Part shown: in pieces, positions 14,999-23,083 of the stretch
Numbering within the stretch: position 1 is the first letter of the stretch
How the letters are laid out: each line of letters starts with the position of its first letter
Notes under the pieces: model-generated
Databases searched by the model: none
Told to the model about the DNA's origin: nothing
Seen by the model: the letters and a program-made list of their open reading frames with translations, nothing else
Translations under genes and position numbers: made by a program
From: Tenacibaculum gallaicum
GTDB lineage: Bacteria > Bacteroidota > Bacteroidia > Flavobacteriales > Flavobacteriaceae
DNA: 63,887 nucleotides
Assembly (NCBI RefSeq): GCF_003387615.1
Contig: NZ_QUNS01000005.1
Span: 170,178 to 234,064, forward strand
Direction of reading: 5' to 3'

Positions 14999-15847
14999 TT
15001 ATTTTGAAACCTGATATTCACTCGGGTTTTTACCTGTGTATTTTTTAAATGTCCTATTAAAATGGCTAGAGTCTGTAAAACCAATTTTATCAGCTACTTC
15101 ACTTATACTTAAACTACTTTGCTTTAATAAACTTTCAGCCATTTTAATTTTGGTCTCCATTATATAACGCTGTAACGATATACCTGTATGTTTTTTTATA
15201 AAAATCCCCACATAGTTTGGCGATAAATGAAAAGCTTCTGCTATAGTGCTAACTTTTATCAGGTCTTTGTTTTGTACGTTTTGTCTTATATACGTCAGCA
15301 TTAAATCAACTTTATTCTTATCATAAACATCTCCACTATTTTTTAATGTCGACTTTAGGTTTCTGGACAGTATTATTAACAAAGCACCAAACAATTCAGT
15401 CAATACATTACGGCTATAGGTTAACGGACTATGCAATTCACTTTTAATTAAATGATAAAGCCTAAAGAGCTGTTCTTTATCCGTAGCACAGCTAATCACA
15501 CTTTTGGCAACAATATTTCGATGAAAAATTACAGACTCTAAATTCTTTCTCCAATAATTACTTGTAGAAAAAGTTGCTTTTTCTATAAACATCTGTTCTG
15601 TAAATTTTACCACACCAAATTTTGTAGGTTCCCCTATAATAAACTCATGCTCATCCTTTGGAGTTAAAAAAAACAAATCTCCTTCTTTATAATCTATAAC
15701 ACTTTCATTTAAAACATGCTTACCGCTTCCTTTCAAAACAAAAGTTAGTTCAAAAAAATGATGTTTATGTCTTGGGTACCCCCACTCCTTCTCTGCTTCA
15801 AACTCAAATACATCTAAGTTCTTGGTAATATAAAAACGCTGTGTCAT
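14999..15847 (-). CDS. AraC-family transcriptional regulator with cupin sensor domain
   Basis: The start is taken at the ATG at 15847 (MTQRFYITKNLDVFEFE); the longer frame to 15898 adds 17 residues that read through the AT-rich promoter. About 282 residues: an N-terminal cupin-like sensor with PRHKHHFFELTFVLKGSGKHV, and a C-terminal AraC double helix-turn-helix (about 185-282) with IAEAFHLSPNYVGIFIKKHT and the signature SEVADKIGFTDSSHFNRTFKKYTGKNPSEYQ. It is transcribed away from the deacetylase-to-permease gene run and is its most likely regulator. The effector is unknown. Confidence 0.93.
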   Translation of the reverse strand: MTQRFYITKNLDVFEFEAEKEWGYPRHKHHFFELTFVLKGSGKHVLNESVIDYKEGDLFFLTPKDEHEFIIGEPTKFGVVKFTEQMFIEKATFSTSNYWRKNLESVIFHRNIVAKSVISCATDKEQLFRLYHLIKSELHSPLTYSRNVLTELFGALLIILSRNLKSTLKNSGDVYDKNKVDLMLTYIRQNVQNKDLIKVSTIAEAFHLSPNYVGIFIKKHTGISLQRYIMETKIKMAESLLKQSSLSISEVADKIGFTDSSHFNRTFKKYTGKNPSEYQVSK

Positions 15848-15908
15848 CAGAATGTTTTTATACAAATATACAATGTATTTATACAATAAAATAGCCAAAA
15901 TCTACTAG

Positions 15909-15916
15909 TAATTTTG
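15909..15916 (+). promoter_or_regulatory. Candidate -7 element upstream of the deacetylase run
   Basis: TAATTTTG fits the Bacteroidota TAnnTTTG -7 motif, 32 bp upstream of the deacetylase ATG in the divergent intergenic region. No good TTG is found at -33, as expected for an activator-dependent promoter. The adjacent TATACAA-type repeats at 15865-15890 could be AraC binding sites. Confidence 0.35.
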
Positions 15917-15947
15917 CAGTCACAACAGTTAATTAAACAGAATTAAA

Positions 15948-16937
15948 ATGAAAAAAAACAGCATTATAGTATTTGTTATCATAGCATTAAGCTTAACATT
16001 AAATGCTTGTAAAAAAGAGCAAAAGAACACAAATAAAGCAACCTCTAGTTCTTCAAAAACAGAGACTACAGTAAAGAAAAGCTATTGGCCGAATAAAGCA
16101 CAATTAGTTATTTCTTTTTCAATGCAGTTTGAAACAGGAGGACAACCTGAAGGAGCTGAAAGTCCTTTTTCAGGAAACCCTTTACCTAAAGGAAATCCTG
16201 ACTTGCCTGCTGAAAGCTGGTTTCGTTATGGAGCTAGAGAAGGCATGTGGCGAATGATGGATTTATGGGATAAACATGGAATAAAAGTAACCTCACATGT
16301 TGTAGGTGAAGCGGCAATAAAATACCCTGAAATTGCTAAAGCGATGGCTAATAGAGGGCACGAAATAGCTGCTCACGGAATTGCATGGGACGATCAATGG
16401 AATTTAAGTTACGAAGAAGAACTTGCCTTTGTTAAAAAAGGAATTGATACCGTAGAAGCCATAACAGGAAAAAGAGGACGTGGATACAATGCCAACTGGT
16501 TACGTAGAAGTTCTAATACATTAAAAGTTTTACAAGAACTTGACTTTTTATACCACATTGATGATGTAAGCCGTGATGAACCTTTTATTACCAAAGTAAG
16601 AGGTAAAAACTTTGTTGTTATGCCATACACTCTACGCAACAATGATATTGTAAATATAGCCGGTAAAAACTGGTCGCCAGATCAATTTCTTTTTCAATTA
16701 AAAACAGAGTTTAATCAACTTTATAAAGAAGGAGCTTCTAAAAGAAGAATGATGAGCGTAAGCCTACATGACAGAATTGGAGGAACACCAGCTGTAGTAA
16801 ATGTTGTAAATCAATTTATTGAATATGCAAAACAGCATGAAGGAGTTGTGTTTATGCGTAAAGATGACATTGCAAAAATGGTCATAAACGACCCTAACAC
16901 TCCTATTGATAATGCTGAACTAAAGTTTAACCAATAA
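15948..16937 (+). CDS. Polysaccharide-deacetylase family lipoprotein (PuuE/allantoinase-like)
   Basis: 329 residues. The lipoprotein signal IALSLTLNACKKEQ gives lipid-modified Cys21 followed by a Ser/Thr/Lys linker. The catalytic domain is of the NodB-homology type used by PuuE allantoinases and related deacetylases: QLVISFSMQFETGG (first motif), SWFRYGAREGMWRMMDLWDKHGIK, then GHEIAAHGIAWDDQW (second motif, with His), and GRGYNANWLRRSSNTL. The classic first-motif TFDD is replaced by SFSMQFE, as in the allantoinase branch. It would act at the cell surface on an N-acyl or cyclic amide substrate. First gene of a co-directional run with short gaps. Confidence 0.85.
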   Translation: MKKNSIIVFVIIALSLTLNACKKEQKNTNKATSSSSKTETTVKKSYWPNKAQLVISFSMQFETGGQPEGAESPFSGNPLPKGNPDLPAESWFRYGAREGMWRMMDLWDKHGIKVTSHVVGEAAIKYPEIAKAMANRGHEIAAHGIAWDDQWNLSYEEELAFVKKGIDTVEAITGKRGRGYNANWLRRSSNTLKVLQELDFLYHIDDVSRDEPFITKVRGKNFVVMPYTLRNNDIVNIAGKNWSPDQFLFQLKTEFNQLYKEGASKRRMMSVSLHDRIGGTPAVVNVVNQFIEYAKQHEGVVFMRKDDIAKMVINDPNTPIDNAELKFNQ

Positions 16938-16947
16938 AAATATAAAC

Positions 16948-17835
16948 ATGAAACATTTAATTTCTCTATACTTTGTATTATGTACACTAACTGTTATCAA
17001 TGCACAAAGTAAGTTACCTTTTCAATTAGAAAAAGACTGGGAGTTAGAAGGTTTGAAAAACCCTGAAAGTGTAGTTTTCGATACATCAAACCAAGTATTA
17101 TACGTATCTAATATAAATGGTGCTCCAACAGACAAAGATGGTAATGGTTTTATTTCTAAAATAAGTTTAGAAGGAAAACTACTGGAACTAGAATGGCTTA
17201 AAGGTTTTGATGCACCAAAAGGGCTGACTATTTACAAAGGAAAGCTGTATACTACCGATATAAATACTATTGTTGAAATTGATATAGCTACTAAACAAGT
17301 ACAACGTTTTACAGCCAAAGATGCTACTTTTCTCAATGATATTGTTGCTGACAAAAAAGGAAATGTCTATGCTTCTAACACCTTTGGTTTTAGTGGAATT
17401 TACAAACTACCAGTAAAAGGTAAAAGAAGGGTTGAGTTGTGGTTAAAAAACGATAGTTTAAATATGCCCAATGGCTTACTTATAGAAAAAAACAACTTAA
17501 TAGCTGCTGGTTGGGGCATGGATTTAGACCCTAAAACATTTGCTACTAAAACACCAGGTCGTTTAGTTAAAATAAACTTGAAAACAAAAAACATTGAATT
17601 TATGAGTAAACCTTTCGGAAACTTAGATGGGTTGAGTGAAACACTCCATGGTTTTCTTATTACTGATTGGTTTGCCGGTAGCTTGCTTTACTTCAAAAAA
17701 GGTTATGATAAAGGTCAAAAAGTAATCGACTTACCTCAAGGAAGTGCTGATACTTATTTTGATAAAACTGCTAAAACACTATACATTCCATTAATGTTGA
17801 ATAATAAGTTATTAAAGTATCATTTTAAAAAGTAA
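16948..17835 (+). CDS. SMP-30/gluconolactonase-like beta-propeller, secreted
   Basis: 295 residues with a signal peptide ending near NAQSKLPF. The body is a six-bladed propeller of the SMP-30/NHL type: GLKNPESVVFDTSNQVLYVSN, GNGFISKISLEG, LNDIVADKKGNVYASNTFG, MPNGLLIEKNNLIAAGWG, and LDGLSETLHGFLITDW. The family includes lactonases that hydrolyse sugar lactones with a bound metal; many members have no known substrate. Only 10 bp separate it from the deacetylase lipoprotein, so both are likely made and exported together. Confidence 0.85.
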   Translation: MKHLISLYFVLCTLTVINAQSKLPFQLEKDWELEGLKNPESVVFDTSNQVLYVSNINGAPTDKDGNGFISKISLEGKLLELEWLKGFDAPKGLTIYKGKLYTTDINTIVEIDIATKQVQRFTAKDATFLNDIVADKKGNVYASNTFGFSGIYKLPVKGKRRVELWLKNDSLNMPNGLLIEKNNLIAAGWGMDLDPKTFATKTPGRLVKINLKTKNIEFMSKPFGNLDGLSETLHGFLITDWFAGSLLYFKKGYDKGQKVIDLPQGSADTYFDKTAKTLYIPLMLNNKLLKYHFKK

Positions 17836-17839
17836 TAAC

Positions 17840-18271
17840 ATGAAAACCACACCTAAACAAACAGCGTATGCTTTACTACGTATTACCATGGGGATCAACT
17901 TTTTCGGACATGGAGTAACAAGACTGCCAAAAATACCTTCATTTCGTGATTGGATGGTAAGCCAATTTCAAGAAAGCATACTTCCAGAGTCTCTTGTGTA
18001 TGCTTGGGCTAGCGTACTACCCTTCATTGAGTTTTTTATAGGTATCCTATTAATCATTGGTCTATTTACTTACAGAACAGCTATAATAGGCGCTATTGTC
18101 ATTGCAATACTTATTCTTGGCTCGTGTTTAACAGAGCATTGGGAATGGGCAGGTGGTCAAATGTTATATGCCTTGTTTTACTTCTTTATTATAAGTCAAG
18201 TATCAGAAAATAAATGGTCTCTCGACAATAAATTATTAGCATCAAAAAGTTACACCCCCGTAAATAATTAA
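17840..18271 (+). CDS. DoxX-family membrane protein
   Basis: 143 residues with four predicted membrane helices and the N-terminal DoxX pattern ALLRITMGINFFGHGVTRLP, followed by YAWASVLPFIEFFIGILLIIGL. DoxX proteins are small inner-membrane proteins often linked to redox or oxidative-stress functions; the mechanism is generally unknown. Four bases separate it from the propeller gene and five from the next GNAT gene, consistent with one operon. Confidence 0.9.
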   Translation: MKTTPKQTAYALLRITMGINFFGHGVTRLPKIPSFRDWMVSQFQESILPESLVYAWASVLPFIEFFIGILLIIGLFTYRTAIIGAIVIAILILGSCLTEHWEWAGGQMLYALFYFFIISQVSENKWSLDNKLLASKSYTPVNN

Positions 18272-18276
18272 AATAA

Positions 18277-18792
18277 ATGAGTTCACAATATCAAACAGAA
18301 AGGTTAATCATACGACCAACAAATACTGAAGATACCAACTTTATTTTCAATTTATTTAACTCTCCTAAATGGATTGAAAACATTGGAGATAGAAACGTAA
18401 CTTCAACTACTCATGCAAAGCAATATATTGAAACAGTTATGCTTGAGCAACTCAAACAATTAGGGTATTCTAGCTATACTGTAATTAGACAATCTGATAA
18501 TGAAAAAATAGGAACTGTTGGTCTATATAATCGTGATGGTGTAGATGGAATTGATTTTGGTTTTGCTTTTTTACCCCAATTTGAAGGTAAAGGATATGCT
18601 TTTGAAAGTGCTTCTAAAATAAAAGAAGTAGCTGTAAATGAGTTCAAAATTCAAAACCTAGTGGCTATTACACGTCCTAGTAATACTGGTTCACAAAAAT
18701 TACTCAATAAATTAGGTTTCAACTTCAAAAAAGACATCATTCTTCCTAAACATGAGTTTAAAGAATGGCTTTTATATACTATAAACAAATAA
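18277..18792 (+). CDS. GNAT-family N-acetyltransferase
   Basis: 171 residues, RimJ/RimL-type: QTERLIIRPTNTEDTNFIFNLF, DGIDFGFAFLPQFEGKGYAFESASKI (acetyl-CoA-binding loop QFEGKGYA), and TRPSNTGSQKLLNKLGFNFKKD. The complete family length and motifs suggest an active enzyme acetylating an amine. Within the AraC-associated run it may process the same nitrogen compound as its neighbours, which is inference from position. Confidence 0.9.
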   Translation: MSSQYQTERLIIRPTNTEDTNFIFNLFNSPKWIENIGDRNVTSTTHAKQYIETVMLEQLKQLGYSSYTVIRQSDNEKIGTVGLYNRDGVDGIDFGFAFLPQFEGKGYAFESASKIKEVAVNEFKIQNLVAITRPSNTGSQKLLNKLGFNFKKDIILPKHEFKEWLLYTINK

Positions 18793-18802
18793 CAAAACTC
18801 TT

Positions 18803-19186
18803 ATGAAAGTAGCAACAATAAACACAGCAGGTAATTGGTCTCCTTTTTGGACAGAGTCATTAAAAAAAGCGGCTCTATTAGGAACTAATTGTCATGAAAT
18901 TGGACAAAAATTATTGTTAGAAAACAAACGAATTAAAGTATGGAATATTCAGTTAAAAGCTGGTAGCACACTATCTTTTCATAAACACGACAAACCATAT
19001 TTTTATGTTTGTCATACAAAAGGTATCTCACGCTCCTATTATTCAAACGGCTCTATAATTGAAACACAATATGAACCTAATGATATTAAATACTTTAAAG
19101 ATTTAAACGCCGAAAATTTCTTTATACACAACTTGGAAAATATTGGTAACACTACCCTACATTTTACAACTGTTGAATTCACATAA
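18803..19186 (+). CDS. Small cupin-like protein
   Basis: 127 residues. Residues about 40-120 show a cupin-type beta-barrel: NIQLKAGSTLSFHKHDKPYFYVC with His-x-His ligands (HKHD), then QYEPNDIKYFKDLNAENFFIHNL and a closing NTTLHFTTVEFT with a further His. A metal-dependent sensor or enzyme is possible. It follows the GNAT gene by 10 bp and is probably the last gene before a short promoter-bearing gap. Confidence 0.75.
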   Translation: MKVATINTAGNWSPFWTESLKKAALLGTNCHEIGQKLLLENKRIKVWNIQLKAGSTLSFHKHDKPYFYVCHTKGISRSYYSNGSIIETQYEPNDIKYFKDLNAENFFIHNLENIGNTTLHFTTVEFT

Positions 19187-19250
19187 TAACACAATATATT
19201 TTTACAAATAGAGCATGTAATTATACAACAAAAACATCTCTAAACAACAG

Positions 19251-19258
19251 TAAATTTG
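19251..19258 (+). promoter_or_regulatory. Candidate -7 element upstream of the alkene reductase
   Basis: TAAATTTG fits TAnnTTTG, 30 bp before the alkene reductase ATG in a 102-bp gap. No convincing -33 TTG at the right spacing. Confidence 0.35.
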
Positions 19259-19288
19259 TAGTATTAAATAATTAAAACTTTATAAATC

Positions 19289-20395
19289 ATGGCTTTTGAA
19301 AAGTTATATCAAACATATAATAAAAATAGTTTAACATTAAAAAACAGGTTTTTAATGGCTCCTATGACTCGCTCTAGAAGCTCTCAACCTGGTGATATCC
19401 CTAACAAATTAATGGCGGAGTATTACGGACAAAGAGCTTCCGCTGGAATAATTATATCTGAAGCTACTCAGGTATCGTTACAAGGAAAAGGGTATGCAAA
19501 AACACCTGGAATCTATACGCAAGAACAAATAGAAGCTTGGAAATTAATTACAGAAGAAGTACATAAAAAAGGAAGTAAAATATTTTTACAACTATGGCAT
19601 GTTGGCCGTGTATCTAGTTCTAAAGTAAACGGATTGCAACCTGTAGCTCCTTCTGAAAAAGCTGCTAAAGAAATTAGCGTTTATATTTTTGACGGTGCTC
19701 CAAATGGTGATGCAACTTTTGTGCCTGTAGAAGAGCCTAGAGCAATGACAAAAGATGATATTACCCAAGTAATTGAAGAATTCAGGATAGGAGCAAAAAA
19801 TGCTATTGAAGCAGGTTTTGACGGTGTTGAGATTCACGGGGCTAACGGATATTTAATCGATCAATTTCTAAGAAGTAACTCTAATCTACGAACAGACGAA
19901 TACGGAGGAACCAAAGAAAATAGAGTACGTTTGTTAACTGAAATCACTCAGGCAGTTGCTCAAGAAATAGGTAGTGAAAAAACTGGCGTTCGCCTCTCTC
20001 CTTTTATTAGTTTTAAAGATATGAATGATCCTGAAATATTAGATACTATAATGATTGCGACCCAAGAGCTTGAAAAAATTGGAGTTACCTACTTGCATTT
20101 ATGTGAAGCAGACTGGGATGATGCTCCTGAAATTCCTAATAACTTTAGAGAGAACTTACGTAAAGCATTTAGCAGAACTATTATTGCTACAGGAAACAAA
20201 ACACCAGGGCAAGGAGAAGATTTATTAAAAAAAGATTTAGTTGACCTAATTGGTTTTGGACGCAATTTTTTAACCAACCCTGATTATCCGGCAAGAGTTA
20301 AACAAAATGCTCCACTAAACAAAATTATTGATACACATACGTTATTTGGTGGAGGTGATGCAAGAGGTTATACAGACTATCCGTTTTTAAAATAA
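19289..20395 (+). CDS. Alkene reductase, Old Yellow Enzyme family
   Basis: 368 residues, full length for this FMN-containing TIM-barrel family. Visible motifs: NRFLMAPMTRSRS at the start, LQLWHVGRVS, the substrate-binding and dimer region DGVEIHGANGYLIDQFLRS (His/Asn pair that holds the substrate), RTDEYGG, and LIGFGRNFLTNPDYP near the C-terminus. It reduces activated C=C bonds of enones, maleimides or nitro compounds with NAD(P)H. In the cytoplasm it may detoxify an electrophile or act in the catabolic route encoded by this run; RidA next door handles reactive enamines, a matching theme. Confidence 0.95.
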   Translation: MAFEKLYQTYNKNSLTLKNRFLMAPMTRSRSSQPGDIPNKLMAEYYGQRASAGIIISEATQVSLQGKGYAKTPGIYTQEQIEAWKLITEEVHKKGSKIFLQLWHVGRVSSSKVNGLQPVAPSEKAAKEISVYIFDGAPNGDATFVPVEEPRAMTKDDITQVIEEFRIGAKNAIEAGFDGVEIHGANGYLIDQFLRSNSNLRTDEYGGTKENRVRLLTEITQAVAQEIGSEKTGVRLSPFISFKDMNDPEILDTIMIATQELEKIGVTYLHLCEADWDDAPEIPNNFRENLRKAFSRTIIATGNKTPGQGEDLLKKDLVDLIGFGRNFLTNPDYPARVKQNAPLNKIIDTHTLFGGGDARGYTDYPFLK

Positions 20396-20402
20396 ATAAA
20401 CT

Positions 20403-20870
20403 ATGAATACTATTGAAGAAAAAATAAAAGCATTAGGCCTAAAACTACCAACTCCCAAACCTGGAGTTGGGGCTTATAAAGCTTGGACTATTTTCTCAAA
20501 TAATATTGTTTGTACATCAGGACAAATTCCATGGAAAGAAGAAAAAGTAGCTTTTGTAGGTAGACTAGGAGATCAGGTAACTACAAAACAAGGAGCTCTT
20601 TCTGCTCAATTATGCGCTTTACACGCTATTGCACAATTAAAAGAAGCCACTAATGGTGATTTAACTAGAGTTAAACAAATTATTAGGGTTGAAGGTACCA
20701 TTTATACTTCTCCAAGTTTTAGTGAACATTCGCAAGTATTAGATGGTGCAAGCAACCTTTTTAATGAAGTATTTGGATAAAAAGGCAGACATACTAGAAC
20801 AGCTCAAGGTACGAATGCTTCGCCCCTTAATGCTAGTACTCTAATTTATATTTTTGCCGAAATTGAATAA
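20403..20870 (+). pseudogene. RidA-family protein interrupted by an in-frame TAA
   Basis: The open part (20403-20777) encodes 125 residues of a YjgF/RidA-type protein: IEEKIKALGLKLPTPKPGVG, TSGQIPWKEEKVAFVGRLG, LIRVEGTIYTSPSFSEHSQVLDGASNLFNEVFG. After TAA at 20778-20780 the same frame continues with KGRHTRTAQGTNASPLNAST then LIYIFAEIE and a second TAA at 20868-20870. That tail is exactly the expected RidA C-terminus, including the Arg that binds substrate carboxylates and the final strand. The full frame would be about 155 residues, normal for this subgroup. One base change (for example GAA to TAA) explains it. A sequencing error or read-through cannot be excluded. RidA deaminates reactive enamine/imine intermediates. 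Confidence 0.8.
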
Positions 20871-20881
20871 ATTCTACAGTC

Positions 20882-21658
20882 ATGAAAACTACACCTTTAC
20901 AAATAGGTCAAATTGATCTAAGCTTTCATAAAGTTACTGCTGCTATTGTTTTAGCTTATTTTGATACTATAGGACAAGCTTACCAATTGCACACCGAGCC
21001 TCACGAAAAATTATTTGAAAAATATAGAAAAAAGGAAATAGATATGATTTTGGGTGCGTGGTTACCTTCCTCTCATGGAAAATACATAAGAGAAGTAGAA
21101 AACGAAACACATAAATTTTCAACACTATATACACCTTTTTGTATTTGGGGAGTTCCAGATTATCTTCCAAAGAATATAGAAAAAATAAGTGATATCACAA
21201 ATCCTACAACCGCAAAAAAATTTAATAAAACCATTCAAGGTATTAATGAAGGTGCGGGTATTTCAAGGTTTTCAAGAAATATTATAAAATCTTATGGTTT
21301 AGATTCTTTAGGTTTTAAATTTAAGACTGGAACTATTTCAGATTGTACTAACACCTTTATTGACAGCTATAAAAAGAAAGAATGGCTAATTATTCCGCTA
21401 TGGAAGCCACAATATCTTTTTCATACGTATGCTATAAGACCTTTAAAGGAACCTAGAGGTTTATTAGGTGGTAAAGACAAGTCTACAATTATAATTAATA
21501 AAAATGCTGTAAATAAATTAACCCCTAAAGCTCTTAAATACATTAAAGATGTAACGTTTGGTAACCAATTAGTTACTAAACTTGACTACGAGTATCAAGT
21601 AAATGGGAATACACTTCAAAATATTGCAAATACATTTTTAGAAAATAAGTTTGAGTAA
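20882..21658 (+). CDS. Glycine-betaine/choline-type binding protein (OpuAC-like), no signal peptide
   Basis: 258 residues. The fold of the OpuAC/ProX substrate-binding family is indicated by IGQIDLSFHKVTAAIVLAYF, the GAWLPSSHGKYI segment, INEGAGISRFSRNIIKSYGL, and IIPLWKPQYLFHTYAIRPLK where Trp residues normally cage a quaternary ammonium group. The usual N-terminal signal or lipobox is absent and no ABC ATPase or permease gene is nearby. It may work in the cytoplasm as a sensor or carrier, or a transport role has been lost. The next gene is an amino-acid permease, so one ligand could link the two. It starts 12 bp after the broken RidA frame. Confidence 0.8.
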   Translation: MKTTPLQIGQIDLSFHKVTAAIVLAYFDTIGQAYQLHTEPHEKLFEKYRKKEIDMILGAWLPSSHGKYIREVENETHKFSTLYTPFCIWGVPDYLPKNIEKISDITNPTTAKKFNKTIQGINEGAGISRFSRNIIKSYGLDSLGFKFKTGTISDCTNTFIDSYKKKEWLIIPLWKPQYLFHTYAIRPLKEPRGLLGGKDKSTIIINKNAVNKLTPKALKYIKDVTFGNQLVTKLDYEYQVNGNTLQNIANTFLENKFE

Positions 21659-21747
21659 TTTATTATTTTCTAATACTCCTCATCAATCAATATTTTAAAA
21701 TAAATAAGTACTTTAGTGGCTGTTACATTAACTAACAGTCACTAACT

Positions 21748-23043
21748 ATGTCCAAAAAAATAGGGTTAAAAGAAGCCATTTCAATAGGAATTGGTGGTAT
21801 GGTAGGCGGTGGTATTTTTGCCGTTTTAGGTCTTGCTGTTTTGCTTGCCAAAGGAGGAACTCCAATTGCTTTTTTACTTGCAGGAATACTAGCTTTACTA
21901 ACTTCATACAGCTATGTGCATCTTTCAAAAAAATATCCAGATAGAGGTGGCACTGTAAAATTTATTAATCAAGGGTTTGGTAGAACCATTTTTAGCGGAG
22001 CTATTAATAATCTTTTATGGATTAGTTATATTGTCATGCTCTCGTTATATGCTTCTGCATTTGGATCTTATGCTCCTAACCTTTGGGAAATTACTCAAAA
22101 TAAAACAATCAATTTTCACATATACGCTAGTGCAATTATTATAATAGCTACAGCTATTAACTACTATAGTATTGCTGTGGTTGGGAAAATAGAATCGTAC
22201 GCAGTAGTTATAAAACTCTTTATTCTTATTGGTTTTATTGCTATTGGAACTTACGGACTAATTGGAAACCCTAACGTAGCTCAATTATCTATTAGTAATT
22301 GGGAAAATCCCATCAAACTATTTGCTGGAGGTATGGTTATTTTTGTAGCCTATGAAGGTTTTGAATTAATAGCCAATGCTGCACCTGATATTATAAACCC
22401 TGAGAAAAACATTTCAAAAGCTTATTACTACTCTGTAATATTTGTAATTGTATTGTACATTATCATTGCTCTTGTTACTGTAGGTTCCCTCCCATTTAAT
22501 CAAATTGCGAAAGCACAAGATTATGTATTAGCAGAAGCCGCTAAACCAATGTTAGGAAAAATAGGATTTACTATTATAACCATTGCTGCATTAATTTCTA
22601 CATTCTCCGCTATCAATGCTTCATTATACGGGGGGAGTAAAGTAAATTATGAAATTGCTGAAGATGATGAACTGCCACATCATTTTCTAGCCAAATTTTG
22701 GAATCAACCTATCGGGTTACTTATTACGGCTGTAGCAACTTTGATATTAGTTAACACATTGAATTTAGAGAGTATTTCTACCGCTGGTAGTGTTGGGTTT
22801 ATCCTTATTTTCGGAATTGTAAATTACGTAGGCTTTAAGCTTTCAAAAGAAACAAACTCTAATAAAGCAATTCCTTTATTAGGTTGTATTCTATGTACAA
22901 TCGCCTTAGTAATTTTAATAAAACAACAGCTAGAATCAAATCTAATCGGAGTCTTTGTTTCTTTAAGTATTATTGTTTTTTGTTTTATCACTGAGTGGCT
23001 TTACAAGAAGAATGAAACAAAAAATACATCAAAGGCTATGTAA
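21748..23043 (+). CDS. APC-superfamily amino acid/amine permease
   Basis: 431 residues with about twelve membrane helices. The first helix has the APC signature GLKEAISIGIGGMVGGGIFAV, with the broken-helix Gly-rich GGMVGGGIF that contacts substrate, and helix 6 has GGMVIFVAYEGFELIANAAPDI. These are inner-membrane symporters or exchangers for amino acids or amines. As last gene of the AraC-associated run it probably imports that pathway's nitrogen-containing substrate. The end of the gene forms one side of a terminator stem. Confidence 0.92.
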   Translation: MSKKIGLKEAISIGIGGMVGGGIFAVLGLAVLLAKGGTPIAFLLAGILALLTSYSYVHLSKKYPDRGGTVKFINQGFGRTIFSGAINNLLWISYIVMLSLYASAFGSYAPNLWEITQNKTINFHIYASAIIIIATAINYYSIAVVGKIESYAVVIKLFILIGFIAIGTYGLIGNPNVAQLSISNWENPIKLFAGGMVIFVAYEGFELIANAAPDIINPEKNISKAYYYSVIFVIVLYIIIALVTVGSLPFNQIAKAQDYVLAEAAKPMLGKIGFTIITIAALISTFSAINASLYGGSKVNYEIAEDDELPHHFLAKFWNQPIGLLITAVATLILVNTLNLESISTAGSVGFILIFGIVNYVGFKLSKETNSNKAIPLLGCILCTIALVILIKQQLESNLIGVFVSLSIIVFCFITEWLYKKNETKNTSKAM

Positions 23044-23066
23044 AATGAATTCATTCTAATAGCCTT
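23031..23066. terminator. Bidirectional terminator between the permease and rluD genes
   Basis: AAAGGCTAT pairs with ATAGCCTTT, with an inner palindrome ATGAATTCAT. It lies between convergent genes and overlaps the permease stop codon. Confidence 0.5.
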
Positions 23067-23083
23067 TACCTTTTAATAAATTA

